Assembly (NCBI RefSeq): GCF_034421375.1
Contig: NZ_CP139779.1
Span: 1,302,001 to 1,366,000 of the forward strand
DNA from: Microbacterium invictum
Lineage (GTDB): Bacteria; Actinomycetota; Actinomycetes; Actinomycetales; Microbacteriaceae
Length of the DNA: 64,000 nucleotides
Reading direction: 5' to 3'
In this document: one piece after another, positions 1 to 9,006 of the stretch
Layout: each line of letters begins with the position of its first letter
Numbering within the stretch: the stretch's first letter is position 1
Translations under genes and position numbers: made by a program
The notes under the pieces: generated by a model
What the model saw: the letters and a program-made list of their open reading frames with translations, nothing else
Databases searched by the model: none
What the model was told of the DNA's origin: nothing

Positions 1-1
1 C

Positions 2-442
2 ATCGGAATGGTCTCGCTCACGCCGGTCGCGTACTACCTGCAGCTTTCGGCCACCGGACTTCTCATCGGTGGGGGCTCCTATGACGTTCCGCCGGCCGCG
101 CTCGCGCGCTTCCGTGAGCTCGTCGACGACGACCGCCGCGGCCCCGAGGTGGAGGGCCTTTTCTCGGCGCTCGCCGAGGACGACCTCGTGCCGATGAGCG
201 ACGACGCGGTGCTCACCGCACCGAGGGGGTACTCCATCGATCACCCCCGGATCGAGCTGCTGCGGCTCAAGCACCTGGCGGTCGGGCGCACCGAGCCGCT
301 CGCGGACTGGATGTGGGGCCCTGAGGTGTTCGACATCGTCAGCGACGCCTGGCGCAATGTGGGGATGTGGAACGGCTGGATCGCGCAGAATCTGGGGGAT
401 CTGCTGATGCGTCCGGATCGCGAGCGGCCCGGTCGGCGCTAG
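2..442 (+). CDS. DUF2461 family protein, C-terminal part (5' end outside window)
   Basis: The reading frame is open from the first bases of the window, so the true start lies upstream and only about 146 codons of the C-terminal part are visible. The pattern YYLQLS..GLLIGGGSYD followed by a helical segment and WMWGPEVFD fits the DUF2461 (TIGR02453) family, whose biochemical role is unknown. It ends with TAG and converges on the WXG100 gene, with a strong hairpin between the two. The family call rests on motif recall and the function is not known. Confidence 0.75.
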   Translation: MGMVSLTPVAYYLQLSATGLLIGGGSYDVPPAALARFRELVDDDRRGPEVEGLFSALAEDDLVPMSDDAVLTAPRGYSIDHPRIELLRLKHLAVGRTEPLADWMWGPEVFDIVSDAWRNVGMWNGWIAQNLGDLLMRPDRERPGRR

Positions 443-459
443 CCGACGCTCGCACGGGT

Positions 460-488
460 GGACGGTCCCTCCGGGGGAGGGACCGTCC
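460..488. terminator. Bidirectional hairpin terminator between convergent genes
   Basis: A perfect 13-bp inverted repeat (460-472 against 476-488) with a 3-nt loop lies between the stop codons of the DUF2461 gene and the WXG100 gene. The position and symmetry suit a terminator serving both strands. Confidence 0.75.
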
Positions 489-516
489 GGTCTTCCGCTG
501 CAGCTTCGTGTGGGGG

Positions 517-804
517 TCAGCGGAAGAGGCTCGCGGTGGCCAGTTCGGCGTCGGCGTACTGCCGTCCGGCGGAGGCCAGGGCGGTGTTGATGCCGTTCAG
601 GCTGTCTTCGACCTGACGCTGGGTGGCGCGCCACTGGTCGACGACGGAGTGGAAGGCGACGGCGGCGCTGCCGGTCCACGAGCCCTGCAGGTGCGTCAGC
701 TGGGCCAGCATCGACTGCGTGTCGGCCTGGATCCGGTCGATGGTGCCGCGGATGGTGGATGTCGCGGCGAGGAGGGAATCGCTGTCGACGGAATAGGTGG
801 CCAT
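517..804 (-). CDS. WXG100 (ESAT-6-like) family protein
   Basis: A 95-residue all-helical protein. The central W-x-G of the WXG100 family is seen as GSWTGSAA at about residues 41-48, in the turn between two long helices. WXG100 proteins are secreted as dimers by type VII (ESX) systems, and no ESX gene is visible in this window. The ATG at 804 is preceded by an excellent Shine-Dalgarno (AAAGGAG) 6-7 nt upstream, which settles the start although the frame stays open further upstream. It lies 128 nt downstream of the histidine kinase gene on the same strand and has its own translation signal. Confidence 0.85.
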   Translation of the reverse strand: MATYSVDSDSLLAATSTIRGTIDRIQADTQSMLAQLTHLQGSWTGSAAVAFHSVVDQWRATQRQVEDSLNGINTALASAGRQYADAELATASLFR

Positions 805-931
805 GGGGTACTCCTTTTCGAGGTGGACACCCGCCACGTTAGGGAGGCGACCGGGTCGCCGAACCGGCGACCGGGGGATCGGTGGAGAACCGCGAGCTCG
901 TGCCGCCTGTGCAGGAGAGGACGACCCCGCG

Positions 932-2623
932 TCAGTCCCGAGGCGGCCGCGGGAGCGGCTGCGTCTCGAGCAGCAGGTGGTCCGTGGCATCCCGTGATTC
1001 GGCCAGGGGGAAGCCGACCCGGAATGTCGCCCCGCCGCCGGGGGTGTCGAAGACTTCGACCGATCCGTGCAGAGCGTCGACGATCGACGCGACGATCGAC
1101 AGTCCGAGCCCGGTGCCCCCGGTCTCGCGGGTGCGGGAGGTGTCTGCCCGCCAGAATCGCTGGAAGATCTTGTCCTTGATCTGGTCGGGCACACCCTCGC
1201 CGTGGTCGATGACCTCGATCCACCCCAGGTTCGCGTCTCGGTCCAGACCCACCCGGAGTTCGATCGGCGAGTCGTCCGGGGTGAAGCGGCGGGCGTTCCC
1301 GAGCAGGTTCGCCACGACCTGGCGGATGCGGTTCTCATCTCCCCAGACGACGACCGCGGAGGCCGCCGCGGCGGTGACGGCGGGCGGCTGAGGGGCGGGC
1401 GCGGGCGTGAGCTCCCCGGTCGTCTCGGGGGCCTCAGCCGCCGTGCGGGGGCGGCGGCGCAGGCGCGACAGCGACGCGCTGCGCCGCGGGACGGCCCCGG
1501 TGCGGGGTGCGCCGCCGCGTCGCCCGGTGTCGGTCACGGCGGCATCGGCCTCGGGCGCCGGAGCTGTGTGCAGCTGATGGACGGTGGCGTCGAGCACCGT
1601 CACGGTGCGCTGCGGAGAGGCGGCGCGGGCATCCAGGCCGGCGTCTCGCGCGATCGGCACCAGATCGACGGGGGTGATCGCGACGTCCCGGCGTTCGTCG
1701 AGGCGGGCCAGCGCGAGGAGGTCTTCGACGAGGAGGCCCATGCGGACGGCCTCCTTCTCGATCCGCTCCATCGCCTGGCCGGTGGCCTCGTCGCCGGAGA
1801 TCCCTCCCATGCGGTACAGCTCGGCGTAGCCCCGGACCGTCACGAGGGGCGTCCGCAGTTCGTGGCTCGCATCCCCGATGAAGCGGCGCATCTGGCGCAC
1901 GGTCGAATCGCGCTGGGTGATCGCGGCGTCGACGCGCGAGAGCATCGCGTTGATCGCTGTCTTCAGTCGCCCCACCTCGGTCGTCTTCGGTTCGATGTCG
2001 GTCATCCGCTGGCTGAAATCGCCCGCGGCGATCGCGTCGGCGGTCGTCTCGACCTGTCCGAGGCTGCGGAAGGTCAGCGTCACGAGGAACCGGGTGAGGG
2101 CCGCGGCGGCGGCGATGATGATGACGGCGAGGATGCCGTAGATCGCGATGTAGTTGGCGATCGTGCGGTTCACGGGAGACACGGGAAGCGCGACCATCTC
2201 CGAGTAGAAGCCGGCGGCGCCGGGATACTCGTTGAGAATCGTGGTGGCCTGGAATTCGACCGCGCCGTCACGGGACAGGAGCGTCTCGATCGACAGCTCG
2301 CTGATCGTCGCGTCGGCGAGCGGATAGGTCTCGGGGAACTCGGGCTGCGGGCCGCCGCGCCCGCCGGCAACGGCGAGAAGCTGACCGTCCTTATCCCAGA
2401 CGGCGACGTAGTAGTCGGTCGGTGGGGCGCCGGGCACCGCCCGCGCGACGAGGACCCCGTCCTCGATTCCGATGTCGATGAGCGGTGCGGACGAGTTCGC
2501 GCTGGCGAGCGCTTCGACCTGGGTGTTCAGGCTCCCGATCAGGCTGTTGCGCAGAAAGATCGCCGTGCCGACCCCGGCCGCGAAGAGACCCACGATGAGC
2601 AGGGCGACCGTGACGCCGGTCAC
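932..2623 (-). CDS. Two-component sensor histidine kinase with unusual insert in the ATPase domain
   Basis: A membrane sensor kinase: TM1 at about residues 5-25, extracytoplasmic domain to about 155, TM2 at about 157-180, HAMP at about 181-235, HisKA with phospho-acceptor His254 (FIGDASHELRTPL), and HATPase_c with the N-box LLGNARRF (about 441-448) and G boxes (DHGEGVPD, GGTGLGLSI). It partners the OmpR-type regulator just upstream. A low-complexity Ala/Pro/Arg-rich insert of about 78 residues (346-424) interrupts the start of the ATPase domain. The start given is GTG 2623, but the in-frame codons upstream look coding (WWRGTSLRTK) and a CTG at 2683 has GAGGAG 6 nt before it, so the real protein may be 20 residues longer. 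Confidence 0.9.
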   Translation of the reverse strand: MTGVTVALLIVGLFAAGVGTAIFLRNSLIGSLNTQVEALASANSSAPLIDIGIEDGVLVARAVPGAPPTDYYVAVWDKDGQLLAVAGGRGGPQPEFPETYPLADATISELSIETLLSRDGAVEFQATTILNEYPGAAGFYSEMVALPVSPVNRTIANYIAIYGILAVIIIAAAAALTRFLVTLTFRSLGQVETTADAIAAGDFSQRMTDIEPKTTEVGRLKTAINAMLSRVDAAITQRDSTVRQMRRFIGDASHELRTPLVTVRGYAELYRMGGISGDEATGQAMERIEKEAVRMGLLVEDLLALARLDERRDVAITPVDLVPIARDAGLDARAASPQRTVTVLDATVHQLHTAPAPEADAAVTDTGRRGGAPRTGAVPRRSASLSRLRRRPRTAAEAPETTGELTPAPAPQPPAVTAAAASAVVVWGDENRIRQVVANLLGNARRFTPDDSPIELRVGLDRDANLGWIEVIDHGEGVPDQIKDKIFQRFWRADTSRTRETGGTGLGLSIVASIVDALHGSVEVFDTPGGGATFRVGFPLAESRDATDHLLLETQPLPRPPRD

Positions 2624-2733
2624 CTTCGTCCGTAGACTCGTGCCCCGCCACCATCGCGTGATCGCGTCCGGCTGTTGCCCCAGGGTCTGCTCCTCGTCGT
2701 ATCCGGCGCAGTCTCGCGCCGTGGTGCCCGGCG

Positions 2734-3426
2734 TCAGACGGTCTTGCCGGCCTTGAGCATGTAGCCGAACCCGCGCTTGGTCTGGATGAGCGCCTCGGAG
2801 GAGTGCGGATCGATCTTCCGGCGGAGGTAGGAGATGTAGCTCTCGACGATCCCGGCGTCGCCGTTGAAGTCGTACTCCCAGACGTGGTCGAGGATCTGGG
2901 CCTTCGACAGCACCCGGTTGGGGTTCAGCATCAGGTAGCGCAGCAGCTTGAACTCGGTGGGGGAGAGGTCGATAGAGACGTCGCCGACCCGGACGTCGTG
3001 GGTGTCCTGATCCATCGTCAGCTCGCCGGCGCGGATGACCGACTCCTCGTCGGCCTGCATCGTTCGGCGGAGGATCGCCTGGATGCGGGCGACGATCTCG
3101 TCGAGGCTGAAGGGCTTGGTGACGTAGTCGTCGCCCCCGACATTCAGGCCGGTGATCTTGTCTTCGGTCTCGTCCTTCGCGGTGAGGAAGAGGATAGGCG
3201 CGGTGTACCCGGCGCCGCGGAGGCGCTTGGTGACGCTGAACCCGTTCATGTCGGGGAGCATGACGTCCAGCACGATGAGGTCGGGTTCCTCCTCGAGCAC
3301 GGCCGAGATCGTCTGCGCACCGTTGGAGACGGCCCGGACCTGGAAGCCGGCGAAACGGAGGCTCGTGATGAGCAGATCACGGATGTTCGGCTCATCGTCC
3401 ACAACGAGGATGCGGGGTGCAGTCAT
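2734..3426 (-). CDS. OmpR/PhoB-family response regulator
   Basis: 230 residues: an N-terminal receiver domain with acidic pocket D10/D11, phospho-acceptor D54 (VLDVMLPD) and the conserved Lys in TKPF near residue 106, then a C-terminal winged-helix DNA-binding domain (about 130-226) containing SPTEFKLLRYL and the terminal RGFGYML. It lies just upstream of the histidine kinase on the same strand, so the two form one operon in which the kinase phosphorylates this protein. The overall sequence resembles mycobacterial TrcR/TcrX-type regulators, but the regulon cannot be read from the window. Confidence 0.93.
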   Translation of the reverse strand: MTAPRILVVDDEPNIRDLLITSLRFAGFQVRAVSNGAQTISAVLEEEPDLIVLDVMLPDMNGFSVTKRLRGAGYTAPILFLTAKDETEDKITGLNVGGDDYVTKPFSLDEIVARIQAILRRTMQADEESVIRAGELTMDQDTHDVRVGDVSIDLSPTEFKLLRYLMLNPNRVLSKAQILDHVWEYDFNGDAGIVESYISYLRRKIDPHSSEALIQTKRGFGYMLKAGKTV

Positions 3427-3486
3427 CCCCTCATTATGGCCATCGATCTCATACGCCGCCTGGATACCGCGCGGAGGGGCGGGATC

Positions 3487-4701
3487 TCACCCGGCGGGGA
3501 GCGGCGTCGTCTCCACGGTGAAGCGGTGGTGACGGAGGCGCTCGGCGAGCGCCTCGCCCATTGCGCTCATCGGGGTGAGCACCCCGCCGACGTCCGGCAG
3601 GTCGTCGAAGGCGAGACAGAGCGCCGACTCGCCGAGCATCACGGCGGTGCCGTCGTAGCCCGGGTCGTAGGGGGCCGAGATCCGCGTGCGCATCGGCGCG
3701 CCGTCGACGGGATAGACATCCGACTCGACCGTGAATCGGCCCGCCTGCCTCGCCTGCTCGCTCGGTCCCTCGCCGGGGGCGGGGAGCACGCGGTCGAGGA
3801 GCGCTCGGGTGGGCGGGAAGAGCAGCCCTCCGACGAGGGCGGCGGTCCCCGCCGACACCCCGGCGGCGATGATGCGGCCCGTCGTGCCGGTGGTGGTGTC
3901 GACGACCTCGCGGTAGCGCATCAGCTCGCCGTACGACCAGCCGCCGAGATAGCTCGTCCGCTGCACGATCTGCTGGTTGAAGGCTCCCATCACGAACGGG
4001 GCCTGCCAGACCCCGGATGTCTCGTCGAGACGTAGGCCGCGCGGGCGGCTGCTCGCGGGGAGCCGGCGGGATGGCCCCGGGGTGAGGGCGTAGGGGTTCG
4101 CCACCGTGCGGCGAAGCGATGAGTCGTTCCGAGCGTCGAGGAGCTGCTGGCGGAGGGAGTCGATCGTCCCCCCGCTCACGCCCCCCTTGATCGCGCGCAC
4201 CTGCACGACGGCCTCGGCGAGCGGGCCGCCGCCGGAGGCGGCGTGAGCGAGACCGACGCCGATGTCGGACGGGATCGAGTCGAACCCGCACGCGTGGACG
4301 ATCCGGGCGCCGCTGTCGCGGGCGGCGTCATGCACCTCTCTCACGCTGCGCGCGGCGAAGGTGCTCTCACCGGTGAGGTCGGCGTAGGCCGTGCCCGCGC
4401 GGGCGCAGGCCCGCACCAGGGGAAGTCCGTGACGCGCGTAGGGCCCGACGGTCGAGGCGATCACGCGCGTCGACGCCGCCAGCCGGTCCAGAGCCGTCGC
4501 GTCGGCGACGTCGACGACGAGCGTGTCCCACGCGACATCCAGATCCCGGCGGAGCGCCGCCAGTCGCTCGGCCGAGCGGCCCGCCAGCGCGATCCGCGCG
4601 CCCTCACCGGCGCTCCGGGCGAGGTGCGCGGCGGTGAGCCGGCCGACGAAGCCGGTGGCGCCCAGCAGGACGACGTCGTAGTCCCGCTCCCCGTCGCCCA
4701 T
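3487..4701 (-). CDS. Saccharopine dehydrogenase NADP-binding domain protein (trans-acting enoyl reductase type)
   Basis: 404 residues. The N-terminus has a Rossmann nucleotide-binding signature (VVLLGATGFVGRLTA), and the next segment (VIASTVGPYARHGLPLV, YADLTGE, HACGFDSIPSD) is typical of the saccharopine-dehydrogenase-like family that includes mycobacterial trans-acting enoyl reductases (Rv2953-like). It probably performs an NAD(P)-dependent reduction, but the substrate is unknown and no polyketide or lysine pathway genes adjoin it. The gene stands alone between the two-component system and the XPB helicase gene. ATG start; TGA stop at 3487-3489. Confidence 0.8.
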   Translation of the reverse strand: MGDGERDYDVVLLGATGFVGRLTAAHLARSAGEGARIALAGRSAERLAALRRDLDVAWDTLVVDVADATALDRLAASTRVIASTVGPYARHGLPLVRACARAGTAYADLTGESTFAARSVREVHDAARDSGARIVHACGFDSIPSDIGVGLAHAASGGGPLAEAVVQVRAIKGGVSGGTIDSLRQQLLDARNDSSLRRTVANPYALTPGPSRRLPASSRPRGLRLDETSGVWQAPFVMGAFNQQIVQRTSYLGGWSYGELMRYREVVDTTTGTTGRIIAAGVSAGTAALVGGLLFPPTRALLDRVLPAPGEGPSEQARQAGRFTVESDVYPVDGAPMRTRISAPYDPGYDGTAVMLGESALCLAFDDLPDVGGVLTPMSAMGEALAERLRHHRFTVETTPLPAG

Positions 4702-4753
4702 GCCTCGACACTACGTGCGTATGAGGGCACCGGGCCCCGCCGGGGCGCCTCGA

Positions 4754-6397
4754 TCAGGCCGCAGCGACCTCTTCGGCGTCGAGGATCGTGTAGCTGTAGC
4801 CCTGCTCGGCGAGGAAGCGCTGACGGTTCTGCGCGAAGTCCTGGTCGACGGTGTCGCGGGCGATGAGGGTGTAGAAGCTCGCGGTGCGGCCGGACTCCTT
4901 CGGGCGCAGCAGGCGCCCGAGGCGCTGGGCCTCCTCCTGACGCGAGCCGAACGACCCCGAGACCTGGATGGCGACGGATGCCTCGGGCAGGTCGACGGAG
5001 AAGTTCGCCACCTTCGACACCACGAGCAGCGAGATCTCGCCCTCACGGAAGGCGCCGTAGAGCTCCTCGCGCTCATCGACGGGCGTGGCACCGGTGATCT
5101 TGGGCGCCCCCAGGGCGTCGGCCAGCTCGTCGATCTGGTCGAGGTACTGCCCGATCACGAGGATGCGCTCGCCGGGATGGCGGGACACGAGCTGTCGCAC
5201 GACGTCGATTTTCGCCGGAGCCGTCGCGGCCAGCCGGTAGCGCTCCTCGTCGGCGGCGGCAGCGTACTCGAGGCGCTCGTCGGCGGGGAGGTCGACGCGC
5301 ACCTCGTAGCAGGCGGCCGGGGAGATGAAGCCCTGCGCCTCGATCTCCTTCCACGGGGCGTCGAACCGCTTGGGGCCGATGAGGCTGAACACGTCGCCCT
5401 CGCGGCCGTCCTCGCGCACGAGCGTGGCGGTGAGCCCGAGCCGCCGGCGGGCCTGCAGGTCGGCGGTGAGCTTGAAGACGGGCGCCGGGAGCAGGTGCAC
5501 CTCGTCGTAGACGATGAGGCCCCAGTCGAGGGCGTCCAGCAGTGCGAGATGGGCGTACTGGCCCTTCCGCTTCGCGGTGAGGATCTGGTACGTCGCGATC
5601 GTGACGGGCTTGACCTCTTTCGCCTGGCCCGAGTACTCGCCGATCTCCTCGGGGGTGAGGCTCGTGCGCCGCAGCAGCTCGTCGCGCCACTGCCGAGCGC
5701 TGACGGTGTTCGTGACGAGGATGAGGGTGGTCGTCTTGGTCTCGGCCATCGCCCCGGCCCCGACGAGCGTCTTCCCGGCCCCGCAGGGGAGCACGACGAC
5801 CCCCGAGCCGCCGTCGGCGAAGGTCTCGACGGCCTGCTGTTGGTACGGCCGCAGGTGCCAGCCGTTCTCGGCCAGATCGATCGGATGGGGCGTCCCCGGC
5901 GTGTAGCCGGCGTGGTCTTCGGCGGGCCACCCGATCTTCAGCAGCTCCTGCTTGATCTGACCGCGCGCCCAGGCGTCGACTACATACGTGTCGGGGGCGG
6001 GGTGGCCGATGAGGAGCGGCTGGATGCGCTTGTTCCGCGACACCTCGGTGAGCACGGCGGAGTCGCTCGAGCGCAGCACGAGGGTGCCCTCGTCGTCGCG
6101 CTCGATGACCAGTCGCCCGTACCGCCCCACGGTCTCGCGGATGTCGAGCGACACCGACGGCGGCACCGGGAATCGCGACCAGCGGTCGAGGGTGCCGAGC
6201 ATGTCGTCGGCCCCGTGCCCGGCGGCCCGGGCGTTCCACAGCCCCAGGCGTGTGATCCGGTAGGTGTGGATGTGCTCGGGCGCACGCTCGAGCTCGGCGA
6301 AGATCGCCAGCTCGTGCCGCGCGGATTCCGCCTCGGGATGGGCGACTTCCAGCAGCACCGTCCGATCGCTCTGCACGATGAGGGGTCCGTCAGCCAT
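4754..6397 (-). CDS. XPB/RAD25-type DNA repair helicase (SF2)
   Basis: 547 residues. An N-terminal helicase-associated domain (about 1-150) is followed by SF2 motifs: Walker A LPCGAGKT, Walker B with DEVH (VYDEVHLLP), motif III (LTATLVRED) and motif VI (QRLGRLLRP). This is the bacterial homologue of eukaryotic XPB, a 3'-5' DNA helicase common in actinobacteria. The ATG at 6397 is chosen because the longer frame would extend upstream into the 3' end of the neighbouring gene. The gene upstream encodes a helicase-associated protein that probably acts with it. Confidence 0.92.
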   Translation of the reverse strand: MADGPLIVQSDRTVLLEVAHPEAESARHELAIFAELERAPEHIHTYRITRLGLWNARAAGHGADDMLGTLDRWSRFPVPPSVSLDIRETVGRYGRLVIERDDEGTLVLRSSDSAVLTEVSRNKRIQPLLIGHPAPDTYVVDAWARGQIKQELLKIGWPAEDHAGYTPGTPHPIDLAENGWHLRPYQQQAVETFADGGSGVVVLPCGAGKTLVGAGAMAETKTTTLILVTNTVSARQWRDELLRRTSLTPEEIGEYSGQAKEVKPVTIATYQILTAKRKGQYAHLALLDALDWGLIVYDEVHLLPAPVFKLTADLQARRRLGLTATLVREDGREGDVFSLIGPKRFDAPWKEIEAQGFISPAACYEVRVDLPADERLEYAAAADEERYRLAATAPAKIDVVRQLVSRHPGERILVIGQYLDQIDELADALGAPKITGATPVDEREELYGAFREGEISLLVVSKVANFSVDLPEASVAIQVSGSFGSRQEEAQRLGRLLRPKESGRTASFYTLIARDTVDQDFAQNRQRFLAEQGYSYTILDAEEVAAA

Positions 6398-6467
6398 AGC
6401 GTTCCAGTCTACCGGTGCCTCCGGGGGAGGGCGGCCCGAGGGCGGGATGCGGGCGGGATGCCGGAAC

Positions 6468-8204
6468 TCAGGCGACGCTTCGGACGGTGACCACGTGCGA
6501 GAGCGGCAGGGTGCGTTCGACATCGCTCGACTGATCCCGGCCGCGCAGCCGGCCGCCGCCGAACCCGGTCGCCTCGAGCGTGAAGGTGCGCTCCGCGCCG
6601 TCGGGCATGCGCACCACGACGTCGATCACCGATCGGTTCCGCACCGCCTGGACGATCTCGCGTTCGAGCCAGGCACCCTCGGCGTTGTCGTCGTGCGACC
6701 CGCGCAGCACCCGGATGAGTGACGCGTGCGGCTCGGGCGCCGGCTCGGCGCGATCGGTGCGGGGGCGCGCCCGATTGCGAAGGGCCGCCGGGCGGCCGTC
6801 GTCGCCGACCGAGACGACCGGGTAGCGGGCGTCGCTGAGGGCCCAGGCCACGGTCTCCTGCGACACCCCCGTGGTGAGCGCGTCGCCGTCGGCGACGAGC
6901 CCGAGCGCGCGCAGCCCCTGATCGACCGAGACGGCGTCCAGCAGGGCGGGATCGCCGCTCTCGACCATGGTGCGCCGCGTCGCGGCATCCGTTCGGACCC
7001 GGATCAGCCCGTGGCGGGCCGCGGTGCTGTCGATCAGGTAGCCGAGCGGCTGGGGGAGTCCGGTCAGGGACAGACCGGTGAGGAACTCGCGGATCGACGC
7101 CGCGGTCTCGCCCTCGGTGAGGCCGGCGGTGAGCGATTCGGCGGTGAACCGGTAGGTCGAGGCCTGGGCACGCGATTCCCGCGCGGCGAGGCGGCGCAGG
7201 CGCAGCTCGAGGCGAGGGGCCAGGGGTCCCGGCGCGATCGCCGTGAGGTCTGCCTGCAGGTAGACGCGGTCGATCTCGGCGGGAAGGTGCCGCGTGAGCT
7301 CGTCGGTCTGCGGGTCGCCGCCGTCGCGGAGCGGTGTCGCCCAGGCGGGCTCGTGGGCCTCGGGGGTGAGGAGGCCCCACTGCCGCGCGATGCGCGCGAG
7401 GCGGTCGGATCGCGGGGCCCACTCCGGGTCGAGCGGGTAGCGCGTGGTCCATGCCGTCACCGGCACATACCCTCCGCGGGGAGTGCGGAGGCCCGAGGGG
7501 AGAGCGTCCCGGAACCCGGTCACGACGATCCGCCACCGCTCGGCGGTCGAGGCCTCCAGCCACCGGGCGCCCGCGTCGGAGACGTCCCAGTCGCGTCCGC
7601 TCGTGGTCAGAAGACCCGCCGCCGCGGCCGCCCCGACGATGTCGTCGAGCTCGTCGCTCTCGCCCAGCGCCCCCGCATCCAGGAGCTTCCGGCGGTCGGC
7701 GGCGCTCACGCCGCCCGAGGTGATCCGGGCGAGGGGTGCGTGGGTCGCGGCGACGAGGACGTCGGCGAGCGACCCGACGGTGGCGAACGTCCGCTCGGCC
7801 GCCGCGAGGGTCTCGTCCTCGGACGCCGGCTCGGGGGCGGTCTCGTCCGTCACGGCCTCGAAGGCGTCGGGCCGCTCGTCGCGGATCCGCCGGAGGGCGG
7901 TGGCGACCGGATGCCACGGGGCGCCGTCGACGCCGGTGAGGGCGAGTCGCGCCGGCGGCCCGGCCGTCTCCGACGCCGGGAGGGGCCGCCCGTCCAGCTG
8001 CGCCGCGAGGGCGGTCAGCTCGCCCCGCGTGAGGTGGACGAGGGCGCGCTCGATCGACGTCTTCTCCAGCAGCGCGTCCGCCGCGTCGAAGAAGTCCTTC
8101 CAGGGCGCGGACGGCGAGACTCCCCGGGCGACGAGGATGTCGGCGAGCTCGCGGTCATCGCGACCGGCGAGCCATGTCGCGAGGGCGCGCTCGTCGGAAG
8201 CCAT
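6468..8204 (-). CDS. Helicase-associated (helicase-conserved C-terminal domain-like) protein
   Basis: A 578-residue protein of the family that accompanies XPB-type helicases in actinobacteria. It has no Walker motifs. It contains repeated winged-helix-like segments (for example around LTRGELTALAAQLDG and LARIARQWGLLTPEA) and ends in a domain with IDVVVRMPDG and FGGGRLRGRDQ. Its role is unknown; a DNA-binding or regulatory partner of the XPB helicase is inferred from conserved neighbourhood. The ATG at 8204 overlaps the stop of the small membrane protein gene by one base (TGATG), suggesting coupled translation. Confidence 0.8.
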   Translation of the reverse strand: MASDERALATWLAGRDDRELADILVARGVSPSAPWKDFFDAADALLEKTSIERALVHLTRGELTALAAQLDGRPLPASETAGPPARLALTGVDGAPWHPVATALRRIRDERPDAFEAVTDETAPEPASEDETLAAAERTFATVGSLADVLVAATHAPLARITSGGVSAADRRKLLDAGALGESDELDDIVGAAAAAGLLTTSGRDWDVSDAGARWLEASTAERWRIVVTGFRDALPSGLRTPRGGYVPVTAWTTRYPLDPEWAPRSDRLARIARQWGLLTPEAHEPAWATPLRDGGDPQTDELTRHLPAEIDRVYLQADLTAIAPGPLAPRLELRLRRLAARESRAQASTYRFTAESLTAGLTEGETAASIREFLTGLSLTGLPQPLGYLIDSTAARHGLIRVRTDAATRRTMVESGDPALLDAVSVDQGLRALGLVADGDALTTGVSQETVAWALSDARYPVVSVGDDGRPAALRNRARPRTDRAEPAPEPHASLIRVLRGSHDDNAEGAWLEREIVQAVRNRSVIDVVVRMPDGAERTFTLEATGFGGGRLRGRDQSSDVERTLPLSHVVTVRSVA

Positions 8205-8470
8205 CACCCGGCCCGGTTGGCCCGCGCCCTCCGCACGAAGCTCATGATGAGGACCGTCAGCATCAGCACGAACGCCAGCGGCGGGGCGATCCAGACGATG
8301 ACGCCGATCGTCGGCCAGATGCCGGCCGACATCTCCGCGCCGGCCGCCGACCCGATCATGATGCCCAGGAAGCACACGATCGACAGCAGAATCAGTCCCA
8401 GCGACATGAAGGCCAGGATGCGGTCGATCCGCCGCACCGGCAGGTCGGCGTTCGAAGTGGGCGTGCTCAT
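8204..8470 (-). CDS. Small two-TM membrane protein
   Basis: An 88-residue hypothetical protein with two hydrophobic segments (about residues 20-42 and 52-75) and a basic C-terminus (VRRARANRAG), suggesting a small integral membrane protein with both ends cytoplasmic. No enzymatic motif is visible. Its stop overlaps the start of the helicase-associated gene by one base, so the two are probably co-transcribed, although a functional link is not evident. The start ATG 8470 is chosen over a longer frame because the upstream residues look non-coding. Confidence 0.7.
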   Translation of the reverse strand: MSTPTSNADLPVRRIDRILAFMSLGLILLSIVCFLGIMIGSAAGAEMSAGIWPTIGVIVWIAPPLAFVLMLTVLIMSFVRRARANRAG

Positions 8471-8622
8471 CGTCCACAGCCTATCGGGTGCGCCCCCGCA
8501 GCGGTCGGGGGCGTGACCCGCGGTGACGAGCTCGCGCCTGCCCGCGTAGGCTTGGGGAGGGCGCGATCCGCCCGCCATCCATCATGCCCGCAGAGCGCGG
8601 GCACCGATTCCAGCGAGGTCTC

Positions 8623-9006
8623 ATGCCCACCGGCAAGGTCAGGTTCTACGACGAGGAGAAGGGCTTCGGCTTCATCACCACAGATGACGGCCAGGACGTG
8701 TTCCTGCACGCCACCGCCCTTCCCGCGGGCTCGGAGGCGCCCAAGCCCGGCGCGCGCGTGGAGTTCGGCGTCGCGGACGGCCGCCGTGGTCTGCAGGCGC
8801 TGTCGGTGCGGGTTCTGGAGGCCCCGGTGAGCCTCGCCAAGAGGTCCCGCAAGCCCGCCGATGACATGGCCGTGATCGTCGAAGACCTGGTGAAGCTGCT
8901 CGACGGGATCGGTGCCGACCTCCGTCGCGGGCGCTACCCCAGCTCTTCCCATTCGAAGAAGGTCGCCGCCGTCCTCCGCAAGGTCGCCGATGACTTCGAA
9001 GCCTGA
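8623..9006 (+). CDS. Cold-shock domain protein with C-terminal extension
   Basis: 127 residues. Residues 1-65 form a cold-shock domain with RNP-1-like GFGFITTDDG and RNP-2-like DVFLHATAL, which bind single-stranded RNA or DNA. A C-terminal extension of about 60 residues (charged, helical, PADDMAVIVEDLVKLL) is typical of a longer actinobacterial variant. It begins with ATG 8623 after GCGAGG and overlaps the next gene by 17 nt. It probably acts as an RNA chaperone; the function of the extension is unknown. Confidence 0.9.
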   Translation: MPTGKVRFYDEEKGFGFITTDDGQDVFLHATALPAGSEAPKPGARVEFGVADGRRGLQALSVRVLEAPVSLAKRSRKPADDMAVIVEDLVKLLDGIGADLRRGRYPSSSHSKKVAAVLRKVADDFEA

